64,000 nucleotides of DNA from Penicillium oxalicum (taxonomy: Eukaryota > Ascomycota > Eurotiomycetes > Eurotiales > Aspergillaceae), in assembly GCF_001723175.1 (NCBI RefSeq), contig NC_064653.1:3968001-4032000 (forward strand), read 5' to 3'. Below, in pieces: positions 46,791 to 58,222 of this stretch (its first letter is position 1; each line of letters begins with the position of its first letter). The notes below the pieces were generated by a model, which saw only the letters and a list, made by a program, of their open reading frames with translations, did not search any database and had not been told where the DNA came from. A program made the position numbers and the translations under genes.

Positions 46791-49700
46791 TCACTTGGAT
46801 TCGGGTGCCATCCATCGATTGAGCCAATCTCGAGCGTAATTGTTCAGAATGCCATTCTCCAGCGTCAGCAATTGTCCCTTCCTCATCGTGACACTATCTT
46901 TCTCCGCTTTGGTTGTGTGGAAATGTTTTGACCTCAGAATCGAACTGTTTCCGTACATCTCTTCGTAATGGTCGATCAACTTCACCGCCGGATTGATATG
47001 CTCTTCACCGCAAGCTTCACTCTGCCGTAGCATCTTCATCCAGTCTTCGAAGGGGACTGTATTGAATTGGAAGCCGTTGCGCTTGAGGGAATTCAGGAAG
47101 GCCGACCATGAGAAGTCGCGGGGGTTACAGATGTTGTAGATCGAATCGTCGGTCACAGCAGACCCCCCTGAATCAGCTCCATGTGCCCAGTGCTCTCCTT
47201 TATATGGAATCGGATCTCTCTGCTCAGTCACCACGTACTCAGTTTTCGACGAACAGGTCTGACTGATCTCGACAATTATCGACGCCAGTTTGTCGACTGG
47301 AAGCCACGAGCATGTGTGGTCAAGGTCGGGAAGTGCTTTGAGCGTCAATGCAGATCGGACCATCAAGGGGATCGCCTCGCTGTCGTTCCAGAGACCCATC
47401 CTCGAATGACCAGACACTTGTCCAATTCGTAAAGAGTAACATCTTGCCCCAGAGCGGCGAGCATTGCTGACAATGTGCTCTCCGATCAACTTGGAGCGGC
47501 CATACCCCATATAAGCATCGCGGAGATTCAGAGGTTGATCCGCTATAAAAGTTGATGGCGAAGCAAGTGCCGTCGAAATGGAAGAGCAAAAAAGCATCAC
47601 TGCAGGTTTTGGTTGACGCACAGAGAGCGAAAGTTGAACAAGATTGTGTACGCCCCGAATATGAGAGACAAATTGAACCAGAGGCAAATTGAAGTTGACG
47701 GGCCAGGCAGCGTGAATGATCTCCGTGGCGCATTCTCGTATGTGCTCAATGGTTTCTTTTGACAGGCCCAAATCGGGCTGGTCCATTGTACTACACAATG
47801 CCTGGATTCTCGATGCTTGCACGCGTGTTAGGAAAAGCCTTCGTTCCTTGAGACTGTCGAAAATTGCTTTCATAGGCGACTTTTGCCTTGTTAAACAGAA
47901 GACTGTCGACACGGAGTCGTCCTGAAGCAGCGCGTGAAGCACATGGGCACCGACAGAGCCTGTTGCTCCAGTGATTATCTGGAACATCATGAATTAGTTG
48001 TCCAAAATAAAAGACCGAGAAGTGGCTTGCAAAACAGGGAGTGACGAACCACACATCTTCTTCCGGGACACACTGACGGTCGAGGAATATGGCCCTCAAA
48101 CGAGGAGTAACTTTGGATCCAATTCGACATCAGCTCAAACTCACGATGAGTTCTCTCGGTAACAGATCCTTCTTGTAGAGCACAGATGTGCTCTCCCAAG
48201 GCTGCAAGAGTCCCAGTCTCATAAACCACATTCTGCGTGAAAGCGTGCCTGTCAAGCTTAAAATTCTGCATAATGAGTCGTTTCAGTTGAGTGGCCTTGA
48301 GACTATCCACCCCTGCACTGAAAATGTCACTGTTCGCATCTTCGATGTGGACTGACAATTCGTCTCGGCAAAGCTTCAGAAGAATAGACTGGGTTTCATC
48401 CACGCTCGTGTGAATAATACCATCCTGACTCTCCGACTGCAGGTAGAGATTTTCAATCGTCGATGCGTAGTCGGAATAAACCTGGGCACGAATCATCGAG
48501 CCCTTGTCGGTGCGCGGAAACTTTGCCGAGTGAGGCAAAATTGCGATCAAATCTCGGGAGATTTGAGAAAACTGTTCCGCTCGAGAATTCGCCTCTTGAA
48601 TAGTCGGCCAGATTGCTTCCAGATATTCGTCATTCGACACGTCTGCTTGTTCGACCTCTTGAGCTTGAAAGATCAACATGCCGGGGGAACTTTTCCCCAG
48701 ACCAACAACCACTGCTTCGTGAACGAGCGGATTTTGTTTGACAAAGCCCTCAATCGGAAGGGGGAGAACTTTCTCCCCATTGACGAGTACGATGCGATCG
48801 TCGATTCGGGAAGCATACTTCCATCTTCCCGGGATCGTGGGATGAGGTGTGAAGACATCCCTGGAATGAAAGGAGCCTGGCGGCTCATTCGAATTAGAAC
48901 TCGTAAGAGCAGGATGTCCTCTCAAATATACAGCCTCATAAAGATTGCCACCGATCGGTTTCATCCAGATGAATGGGCTGAGATCATCCAAAAAGCTCAA
49001 ATAGTTCCAGTAGGGATCTCCTTTGGGCCGGGAAATGGACTCTGCAACCAAGCCCGCTTCTGTTCTATAGGAAGATCAGAAATTTTGCACCAAGGTGAAG
49101 AAAGGGAGAAAACAGCAAGTACGAACTCACAGGCCAAAGAAACCGCCAAAATGCACGCCCTCCTTGACAAGCCGTTCTCCGAGTTCATCTGGACATGGTG
49201 CACCCCCGTACGTTACCAACTCGCAAGCCCGGAGAGCATCAATTCCCCGCGGATCATCCACCAATAGTTGCAGCAAATATGGAACTGCCGCGATGGATTG
49301 GGGGCGTGCAGCAGTGAGAGCGCGGACGACCGATTGAGCTGTCAGAGGTAAGGCAGCGTTCCACATAAAGGCCGTCTTTTGCGCCGAAATTGCTTGTAGA
49401 GCTGACGTAAGACCGTGGAGATGATACCAGGGCAATGGATTGAATGTAGTCAGGCCAGACCCATGAAGGGACTGTCTTACTAGGGATCGATGGGTGAGGA
49501 AAAGCGGCTTGGGTGTCCCCGTTGACCCAGAAGAGTGGAGTATCAAGGCGACTCTGTTACGTCGAGTCTCCAGGTCGCAATCTTGGGGCACTCCAATCAG
49601 AACGCTCGTCTCACACGTCCTACCGTAGCTCAGGTCAGGTACTGGACGGCAACGGATCATCTTGCGTTGAGAGATATCGTCCACCATCGTCCGAAGACTG

Positions 49701-50208
49701 GCCATCGGGCCATGCAAAATTCTATCGCATCCGACGTTATCCAAGAGCGAGAGGCACGCATCTGCAGACAGGCGGGGAGAGAGCATCATCACCGTATATC
49801 CCAATCGGCTCAATGCAAAAAACGTAATGACCATGTTCAGGTCTGACAGAGTCAGAAGAGCAACGAGATCTCCGTCTTCGTGAGTCTATAACATTATTTA
49901 AAGTCAGCGTCTATGATGAAAGGTCAGGCGGTCGAGAGTCGTCATCTCACAGGAGAAAACCCGGCATCCATGAGTATTGTTGCCGCATGATCGATCAGAT
50001 TATTCAGCTCTTGACCCGTGTAATAATTGTAGGCTGCAACTGCCGTCCCAGAGCTGGGATATGCGAGGATTGGATGTTGCACCTCATCCGCGGCACGAAG
50101 TCGTATCAAATCATCCAGTACATAAAGTTGTCCAGATTGGTGAGTGAGAAGATCAGAAGTGGCCGAAGAGGACGCTGGCCCTTTGCAAGCACCTCGTTTG
50201 ATACCCAT
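46791..50208 (-). CDS. NRPS-like carboxylic acid reductase (A-T-R)
   Basis: Activates a carboxylic acid as AMP ester, loads it on a carrier and releases it reductively as aldehyde with NADPH. Four exons (50208-49951, 49885-49131, 49064-48050, 47978-46791) keep phase and give about 1071 aa. Adenylation domain: LILHSSGSTGTPKP at about 198-211, YGGAPCP, GGFFGLTEAGL (completed by splicing), PRTDKGSMIRAQVYSDY. Carrier domain: DIFSAGVDSLKATQLK with pantetheine Ser at about 593. Reductase: IITGATGSVGAH from about 677, YMGYGRSKLIGEH with the Tyr/Lys pair. No condensation domain. This layout fits fungal aryl-acid reductases; the nearby dehydroshikimate dehydratase and O-methyltransferase support an aromatic acid substrate. 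Confidence 0.9.
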
Positions 50209-52220
50209 GGTGTTCGGCGTGGTCTAGCCGTTGTGATGTTGAAGGTATAGAGTTGGAGTTGAAATACCAGATTCACTCGTGTTGATACATTGATCAGCTT
50301 TAAAGGATCCTTGATCTTTTCTCGTGTACGAGATCAAGAACAGATCTATTCATTAAGCAAACTTGTGTCTGCATTCGGATTCCGCGTCCAATGTCTCTGG
50401 AATTTTCCAATCCGGGAAAACATTCGCAAAGTAGTCCAGACATGCATAGCCAACGGCAGACCTTTCATGGCGCTGGTGGCGATTGGGGCAGAACAACCAT
50501 ATGTCGACGATTTCGCACTACTACCATCGCATGTGGGTGGGGGCAGGAGTGGGTACACCGAACGACTGCACTCGAGAAAACTAATTTGAGATATCAGAGA
50601 CTTTCACATTGAGGCTACAGACATACCATGACCCGATTCGAACGAGGCTCTTACTTGGCTGGCTGCACTGGGTGAGTGTCCTCATTGCACAGAGTGGGAC
50701 TTGTCGGCAGTAGAATTGATGTCTCGTTTGATACATCAACAAGCCGGGTAGGGACTGAAACCTCGCAGAGGAGGTATGACGGTATTTCAAGGCCGAACCC
50801 GGAAGCTGTCGGATCTTTACTGCTGCTGAAGAGGCTGGAAAGTGGGTGTCCTCACCTGAGAAATTCTATCGGCTGATGGGATGTTGTGCTGGCAAACACT
50901 CCGTTGTCAAAGCCCTCGTTGCTCTGTACAGGCAGTCAACCATGCGCGGAGTGACAGTCGGTCTACGCAAACGGCCCCAAACCTCCAGGCTTGCCGATTA
51001 GCAGATCGAGAATGTTTACAGCAAGAAGACAGTACTTTGTTGCTAATGGGAGTTTCGACACTTTGGACATGTCTCAACGGGCGTCGGGCAACAGAGTGGA
51101 TCCAGATGACCTTATCCAGGCCTGAGCTCTAGACGAGTGCAGCCTGTGCCTCGTCTCAAACATCATGGGTGTCTCAATGCATTAATCTGGTCTTTGTCGA
51201 TTCGAAACCGAGTTCGTATCAAGCCCAATTCATTGCGACACATGCAGATGCCCAGTGCCTATCCCTTTTCGTTGCGGGTCTCACTCCTGTACTAGCCCCT
51301 GGATGTTTTATCCTAGCTTCGAGTCATCCTTGGGGTTGACGCTTTCGGAAGTTTTCTGGATTCCACGACTCTGTAGACCGGTCATGTCCAATAATGCCGC
51401 CGAGGGTTTCACAAATGTTGACCAATTCTGCTTGGCCACGGTCGAGCATGCCGTTTGAGAATGGGAGTGAGACACGGATTCTCTCATCCGGTCGGTCTGC
51501 ATGAAGACGACTGTTTTGTCGGTGGATCAACGGGGACGTGTCGTCAAGGCCTTTCCCTGAGCATATTTGATTCCCCCAGAAAATAGAGTTCCACAGAATG
51601 TTCTCTTCCATCAAACCGAATCCTCGGGATTGTCCGAGTCGATGACCAAAGTACGAAAGAACCACCTCTGGATCTGCAGTCTCCATTCCTGGATCCTGCA
51701 GAGACCCACTAGACGGATTTCCCGATCCTCGATCTGCAAGGTGCAGCCGGGGCCCTTCGGGACGGGATCCGCTGGAATGGACCGGATCGCACGGAAGCTC
51801 ACGCCGCGACTGTCATAGGCCCGCGGTCGTCAGAATCACCCTTCCAGACGGGTCCCAGGTGAACGGTGGAGACACCAGGTCGGTCGCAGCTGAGAAGGAT
51901 TAGATCTCGTTTGCCGGGAGGAATGTGGACCGTCCGATCGGGCCCAAGGCTTGTGAGGGTGCAGTGATATCGCGCGGTGTCATTATTTATTGGATCCGCA
52001 GGATCGGATGTCGATCGAAGGACCATTGACTGAATCCAGGGAAGCGAGGGTCTCCCTTTGGCCCAAGCTGTCCACCGTAGGCGGTGTGGAATGCTACTGT
52101 GGCAGGGGACAGCTACGAGTTCTACGAAGGGTCTTGGTACAGACAAGGTTGTACCATGGACATTGCTGAAAATCAAATTGGTCATAAGAGATATGAAAAG
52201 AAATGGAGAATGAAAAACCT
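50209..52220. other. Region between the reductase and dehydratase genes, possible remnant coding
   Basis: About 2 kb. 50209-51300 shows nothing. On the minus strand 52190-51324 contains overlapping open stretches that read like protein in two frames (for example RYHCTLTSLGPDRTVHIPPG and LDRGQAELVNICETLGGIIG), directly after the dehydratase stop. They do not assemble into one frame with introns I trust and I recognise no family. It may be a degraded gene or an unusual spliced gene. Confidence 0.35.
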
Positions 52221-53288
52221 TCAACCTATTTTGCGCGAATCTAGTTGATGCAACAGGCCCTGCCATGATTTCGCCGCCCGCGCAGCGTGGTCGTTTGGAA
52301 CGGATGGCTTTGCGTCTGAGGTGGTTCGAGAGAATACTTCCATACTGACCCATCCCCGATAGCCAAGTCCACGAAGGCATGCGTCTGCCACCGTGAGGAT
52401 TGGTAAATACCCACCGCGCTCTTCTTCGCAAGGGAAAAGGCGCGCGTTGCGCGACCACGACAGTAACTTGGGTGCGCCGAGCGTTTGGAGGAACGGCACG
52501 TTCGGATCTACCCGTTCTCCATCGGCCAGCTGGACCATCCAGACGCGGTCAGGATCAACGTCACAGACAAGTCGTTCCATGGACTTGCTCAACTCGCGGT
52601 CGGCGTGTGCAGGCAGACGCCCGGTAGGACTGGTTGGATCTGCCCAAACCCGTGCGGCGATGTTGAATGTATCAAGACAGATACCGAGATTGGGACGATT
52701 GGCACGTTGGACGATCTCCCAACTCTGCTCCCATGTATTGACATAGGTGCCCCAGGCTAAGGCTTCATAAGCGATGCGCACAGGGAATGTCACATCCGCG
52801 GCTTCGCGGAGATCCGACACGAGACGGTCCCGATCGCCGGTGATCTGGGATGCGTCGAGGAATGATGACGGAATGAGGATGCAAACATTATCCCCGAGGA
52901 TTCGACATAATTCTGCCCAGTGCTCCAGCTCATGGATTCGCCGGGCATGCTCATCAGGGTCCAACAGCCCTTCAAAATGGCGGAAAGGTTGTAGCACCAA
53001 GATTTGGAGATCCTTCTGGGCACATAGTTTGCGAATTGCATGCGCGGCGTCGATCTCATAGTCGCGGTCGCTGCGTATCTTTTCACCACGATCTAATTGA
53101 TCGCGCAGCTTTTTGGCGAAGTGAGCAAGGTCGTCGTGAAAGAGCTCCAACCCCTTTTGACCATTCTGCGCGGCCGCTTCAATTTTGGCCGGGAGCGAGT
53201 GCAAATGAGCCGCCCCAAGACTAACGGTCGCGATGGCAGGTGTCCATCTTGGGTCCGGTTCGGACGGTGGAGTCGGGAGGGAAAACAT
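52221..53288 (-). CDS. 3-dehydroshikimate dehydratase (AP-endonuclease 2-like TIM barrel)
   Basis: Converts 3-dehydroshikimate to protocatechuate, as QutC/Qa-4 do in quinate use. 355 aa, one exon, ATG at 53288 (upstream in-frame codons lack an ATG). Family marks: PAIATVSLGAAHLHSLPAKI, KGLELFHDDLAHFAK, LQILVLQPFRHFEGL, VRIAYEALAWGTYVNTWE, LGICLDTFNIAAR, VWMVQLADGERVDP and GWVSMEVFSRT. The metal ligands of the xylose isomerase-like barrel (Glu in YEALAW, Asp/His region LDTFN, Gln in VQLAD, Glu in SMEVF) are present. It lies beside an O-methyltransferase and an acid reductase, and away from any quinate gene visible here, so a biosynthetic use of protocatechuate is likely. Confidence 0.88.
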   Translation of the reverse strand: MFSLPTPPSEPDPRWTPAIATVSLGAAHLHSLPAKIEAAAQNGQKGLELFHDDLAHFAKKLRDQLDRGEKIRSDRDYEIDAAHAIRKLCAQKDLQILVLQPFRHFEGLLDPDEHARRIHELEHWAELCRILGDNVCILIPSSFLDASQITGDRDRLVSDLREAADVTFPVRIAYEALAWGTYVNTWEQSWEIVQRANRPNLGICLDTFNIAARVWADPTSPTGRLPAHADRELSKSMERLVCDVDPDRVWMVQLADGERVDPNVPFLQTLGAPKLLSWSRNARLFPCEEERGGYLPILTVADACLRGLGYRGWVSMEVFSRTTSDAKPSVPNDHAARAAKSWQGLLHQLDSRKIG

Positions 53289-53365
53289 AGAGGAAAGATA
53301 GCTCAGTGAAGAAGGCTCTGCTTTGGTGGCAAGTTTCACGAGCACGAATGTACGGCAAGTAGACT

Positions 53366-53373
53366 TTTTAATA
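53366..53373 (-). promoter_or_regulatory. TATA-like box of the dehydratase gene
   Basis: Minus strand TATTAAAA about 80 nt upstream of the ATG at 53288. Confidence 0.4.
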
Positions 53374-54119
53374 GACAGCGCGACGATGCATCGATCGTCA
53401 GGCGAAGGGACGTCAAGTCAAACCCAGGCCGGTGACGCGTCGACCATGTGTTCTCTGTTTCCGTCTGAGTTCCCTGTATAGGTGCCGCGCAAAAGTGTCT
53501 CTCATCCCTGCCACTACAAGCAAAACCGTATTTTTGCCTGCGATCAATCAGTCGACACTATCGCATCCCGCAACGCACCTTGGCTGGATGCGTCGCATGC
53601 TTCGTTCAGTGGATCAGAAAAGAGGCTTGCCAGGCCGAGGCGCATCGTTTGGCACGGGGCCGTAACAACTCCACTTGCTTGATTCGGTTGACATTGCAGG
53701 GGTTGATGCGCATGAATTGACGTACGAGGTCAAATGAGTATTGAGTCGGCAGTGGATTCTCTCTCGAGGTCAGGATAAATTATTGGAATCAGCCTCGAGT
53801 TCCAGGGCGGATGGACGACATGTGGGTCAGAGATCTAGTCTGCAAGGAGAGGAGAGGAAGCACTGTTTTCAGGGATACGCACCACCGGTCCTTACTAGAA
53901 CGGGTGCTTTCCATCATCGATGGATAGCTGCAGGCGCGGAAAAGCAGTCATCGTACGTGGTTGCTCATCGGAATTCCTAATTTTTCTTATCTCGTGACCA
54001 TTACTCACCTCTGATTGCTCTTTCCATCAAAATGTAGCCGGATTATCTCCTCCGCATGCGTTTGGCAGGGTCGATGGACTTATTTCTTCGCTCGGAGTTT
54101 GAAATTCTGGCCGGGGAGA
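53374..54119. promoter_or_regulatory. Divergent promoter region of dehydratase and O-methyltransferase
   Basis: The two genes are read away from each other, with about 990 nt between their ATGs, and no gene lies between. Such a layout often means shared control in fungal clusters. I see no repeated cluster-specific motif by eye. Confidence 0.4.
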
Positions 54120-54125
54120 TATAAG
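54120..54125 (+). promoter_or_regulatory. TATA box of the O-methyltransferase gene
   Basis: TATAAG about 155 nt upstream of the ATG at 54277. Confidence 0.35.
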
Positions 54126-54276
54126 TCGACGTGGCCATGGGACCATCAACTAGACAAAATATGGACTGGATCCCGTCGTACAACCTGAGATTTCTTCACC
54201 TGACATTTATCCGTCATTCTGCCTTTGGCCATCAAACGCACAAAACAACAAGCCTGTACTTGTGCAATCCACCGCG

Positions 54277-55732
54277 ATGATGAGAAGCAAGTCTGCGCAG
54301 AAATTAGTCGATCGTCTGCAGGAATTGACAACACAAGATCTGGCGAGCCCCTCCCCGCAGACCCATTTTGAGCTTCTTCAGACAATCGACCAACTGCGAC
54401 TGGCGATCGAGACCCCGGAAGAGACTGTTCTGCGTTTGGTCTACCAGGTAAGACGGATCATGGATTCTGCAGATCTCTTGCTGCGGCTTGGCGACTTTTG
54501 TTGACATCAAGGTATCCAGCCCCCCCAAAATGCTGCGCTGCGCTCTGTGATGGATTTGGGCATCTTTCAAATCCTGACTGAAAAAGCTCATCGCATGCAA
54601 GGTGTATCGGCTTTTCAACTCGCACGGTACACCGCCGCAGATGAGGGTTTGATTGGTCTGTCATTCCGTATCCCTTTGGCCGTAGCACGTGGATGGTCAT
54701 AGATCTTACCATTTCCCTCTGGCGCACGAGTCGAAATTCAGTGGCTGATGTGACGCAATGATGTAGCTCGACTGATGCGTCTGATGACATCCCTTGGACT
54801 TTGCAGTACCGTTGCACCTAATGTCTACCGAGCCAATGAAAAGACCACGGCCTTGAATGAGCCAATTGGCCACGACGGAGTGCCATGCATGTACGTACAT
54901 GTCGACACCCACGCAGATGCGGCTAGTTTGAACATGCCAGATACGCTGACGCTGATGTAGTTACGATCTCACCGTTCCAACGCTGAGCAAACTTCCGGAA
55001 TATCTGCGAGCTCATCACTACGCCAATCCTGACGACTACGCACAATCACCCATGCGATGGGTGGTGGGCCAGAGTCAATTTGAATGGTTAGCTGACCATC
55101 GAGACCAACAAGCGCGCTTCAACTCGTACATGGCTAGCCGTAGACAGGGCAGACCCATGTGGTTTGACACCTACCCAGTGGAGCGATTGCTCGATACCGT
55201 CCAGCCCTTCGCCGATAATGTCCTGTTGGTAGACATTGGGGGTAATCAGGGTCATGACCTGACTCAATTCCGCAAGACATATCCCCATGTGCCCGGTCGG
55301 TTGGTCCTCCAGGATCTGCCTGAGGTTGTCAACAAGTCATTGTGCTCAGGGCCGAGTATTGAAGTCATGCCGTACAATTTTCTGGATGCTCAGCCAGTTC
55401 GGGGTGCTCGGGCATACTACTTCCGCGCTGTCTTCCACGATTGGCCTGATCACATCTGTCAGCGAATTCTGCGCAACACCGTGACTGCCATGGTTCCGGG
55501 TGTCTCCCGGATCCTTATCGTTGACTTGGTCCTGCCAGATGTTGACGCGCCTCTTTTCCAGGCCTCCTTGGACATTCAGATGATGAGCATTGGTGCCGGG
55601 ATTGAACGATCAGAAACTCAATGGCGGAACCTTCTTTGGAGTGTGGGGTTGGAAATCAATGGCATTTGGAACCACAGTCCGGGCATGGAGTCTGTGATTG
55701 AGGCTGTCCACATGGGTGATCGGGCCGACTGA
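54277..55732 (+). CDS. SAM-dependent O-methyltransferase
   Basis: Methylates a hydroxyl group, probably on an aromatic ring. Four exons (54277-54447, 54520-54655, 54767-54890, 54961-55732) keep phase and give 400 aa. N-terminal dimerisation/winged-helix part: VYQPPQNAALRSVMDLGIFQ and LIARLMRLMTSLGL, both restored by splicing. SAM site LLVDIGGNQGHDLTQF at about residue 235; then RLVLQDLPEVV and the catalytic His in YFRAVFHDWPD. This is the plant-type/fungal secondary-metabolite OMT class, related to those of sterigmatocystin-type pathways. It is divergent from the dehydroshikimate dehydratase, so protocatechuate or a derivative is a natural candidate substrate. A second ATG follows directly; either could start. 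Confidence 0.9.
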
Positions 55733-56572
55733 TAGCCGCTTAACATACATCTAGCCTTTGGGAGGTGGCGGAACGGGCATGGTCACTTTTGTACGAAGGT
55801 CAAGGGTGCAATAGGGTGAGAGGTTGGGGGTGCAGTACGGCTAGTTGAGTGTCTGCTACAGTCCAGATGAGAGACTCGAAAATATTGGAATTCATCCACA
55901 TAACACCGATACACCGGTAGTACATCCCCTCGGCACTCGGCGAAGCCCCGATGTGCACTCGCTTCAACTGTTGATGCACACTTGGTAGTCACCAACATAA
56001 CATTGAGATCCTGCATGTCACAAGCTTAAGAAATGCCCCATGGCACAAGTGCCTCATTTGAAGTAAAACTCCACTCTCAGATATTTGCCTGGAATCACTC
56101 CCCGGAAGCTTGGCGTAGCACTTTCGCTTTTCATCATGGCGGAGCACAACCTGATACGATGCCCAGAAACAGGCGCATTCGCAACACATACACGTTGGAC
56201 ATGACAGAAGTATGGGTCATGGATGTTGAAAGGCTCAAGCTCTGGGCACTCACATGTTGAATGTCCTCCCAACTGTCCTCATGGAGGCCAGGTTCGCATG
56301 TCATTTCGAAAATGCGATTGGCCGGGACAAAGAAGCCGATGTCGGCACACAGCGTGCTTACTTTAGCTGGGATGTAAGGTCGTAGACACGGATTCTAGGT
56401 GAAGTCGGAGAGAATAAGGATGACGTCTTAAACACATTTCGCTTGGATGTGTCCTGATCATCAACGCCCATCGCATGCGAGTATGTCCTCGGACTGCTAG
56501 CAGGCGCATGCCAGGAATATCACTATATATGCACTTTAATTATCCAACCCCCTCCCGCTCCCCCTTGGTTCT
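55733..56572. other. Intergenic, convergent 3' ends
   Basis: About 840 nt between the O-methyltransferase (+) and the unknown cluster gene (-). No coding signal found. Confidence 0.35.
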
Positions 56573-57387
56573 TTACTCGATGCAGTTCTTAAGAATGGCC
56601 GTCTCCATCCACAGCTTCGTGTATTGTTGATGCAGCCACACCATCATGGGTCCAGCAGGCGCAGATTCCGCTTTACCCAGCCCTTGGAAAAAGCAGCTCT
56701 TAAGGGTGAACTCAGCCTCCTCCTTTTCTTCATCAATCACTGCACCGATCTCGAACAGACCGTCGGAGGGGCGTACGCCCTGCTCCCGTGGAGAGGCACC
56801 GCAGCGTACAAGAATCTTCTCATCCGTCTTGTCCACAATCTCAAAGTGATCGGTCATTTGAGTCCCCACCTCATAGCTGTTGGAGAGCAATTCCTTCCGC
56901 TCCCATAATTGATGGGCTGTTTCGGGGCCTTGATATTTGTTTGCGAGGATTGCGCGCTGAGGAATGTAGCCTGCGCAGGAGGGAAAGCACAATTTCCATG
57001 TTAGTCACATGAATCATCACGGAGCACGACTCATCGTGGAATCCATTCTTGTCTTTCCCACAATCTCAAAAAAAAATAATAATCATTGGCCAAAGAATTG
57101 AGCTTACCCATTCCACCCCAAATACCCGCGCAGAAGGCCTCCACCAGCTTGCCCTTCTTCTCCAGCAACGATGGGTTGATCTTCTCTAGTGGGACACGGC
57201 GAACGCACAGATCATGCAGGGAAGGATTATTCTCGGGGTTGAACTTTTTGAAGAAGGGCGAGGAGAAGATCGAATCGGTGGTGTCCATGGGCACGAACTT
57301 GTCATTGCGTGTTGCGCCGAAGAACACCCCAATCGACGCGGCGGTACCGGCAGCGGAAACCTTCAGGACGCGACTGATGAGGCCCAT
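56573..57387 (-). CDS. Conserved-looking protein of unknown function in the cluster
   Basis: 225 aa in two exons (57387-57108, 56970-56573, phase 1). I start at the ATG at 57387 (MGLISRVLKVSAAGTAASIG); the frame is open further up but without ATG. The N-terminus is mildly hydrophobic, perhaps membrane-associated. Notable stretches: FFKKFNPENNPSLHDLCVRR, FCAGIWGGMGYIPQRAILA (made by splicing), DHFEIVDKTDEKILVRCG, and a C-terminal GPMMVWLHQQYTKLWMETAI. The C-terminal half looks like an alpha+beta, START/cupin-sized domain, but no motif is decisive. Position between the O-methyltransferase and the FAD enzyme suggests a cluster role; none can be named. Confidence 0.75.
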
Positions 57388-58222
57388 GATTGGCAAGGAA
57401 ATGTAGAATCCCAGCACAGCGAATTGGGAAAAGGGAGATTGTCGAGGTTGATTTCTCGGCGCTTGACGGAGCAATGACAATGGAGCGAGTCAGATGGGAG
57501 ACGAGAGTTCGGCCGGTGCGGCACGCGTGTTGGTCGTGTGGGGCGGAAAGGACGGAGCTGCGACCGTCACTGCGGCTTTCCGGAGATCCGCCGATCTTCC
57601 ACCACCTCATCTCGGCGAGGCGTGGCCCTCAACCTCAAGCCTTCAATATTGGCCCTGATCCTGAGCAAGGGTCAACGCGCACCAGGCAATGCATCTCGAC
57701 TACGGGGTCATGGCCATCTACAAAATAGCTTGCCAGTTCTGGTGTGCAGACCAGACTATAGTAAGTCGTGGAGAATGGTACGTGCCGTTACTCGGTATAA
57801 CTCGAGGGACATCAATCTAAGCGATCCATTACAGCTATGGAAGGTTGATAGCGTCATCAATTCTCGTGATGAAGACAGTTAAGAAGACACCGAGAAACGA
57901 CAAATTCATGGTTTGTGGGGGAGTCTAGCGCGAGAGCTCTCACAAGGAGCCACATCGACGACAGGACCATCTGCGAATCAAAATCTTGACCGATCACGGT
58001 AAAGCACAGATAGAGATTCTCTGGACCAGTTTAGATGACACCTACTTCATATGGCCTGCGCTGTCCTTCCAGAGGTCCAGGTTCGCCAAAGCAGAACTAC
58101 TGGCGATCTGCCACTGTGCTGATCACGATTGCGTAGGTAGCGTCATTCCGCTTGCCCGTGGGCTATAGTACCAAGGCTTGCATGGCACCCTCAATCGCGC
58201 CTGTTCACCCAACGGGGCAGAA
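57388..58222. other. Intergenic
   Basis: About 830 nt upstream of the unknown gene and downstream of the FAD enzyme. No supportable gene; it holds the promoter of the 56573-57387 gene. Confidence 0.35.

Noticed and set aside
54510..54530. Suspected frameshift at a C-run in the O-methyltransferase
   Set aside because: On recounting, the run has seven C, and the acceptor at 54518-54519 gives PPQNAALRS in the correct phase, so the gene is intact.
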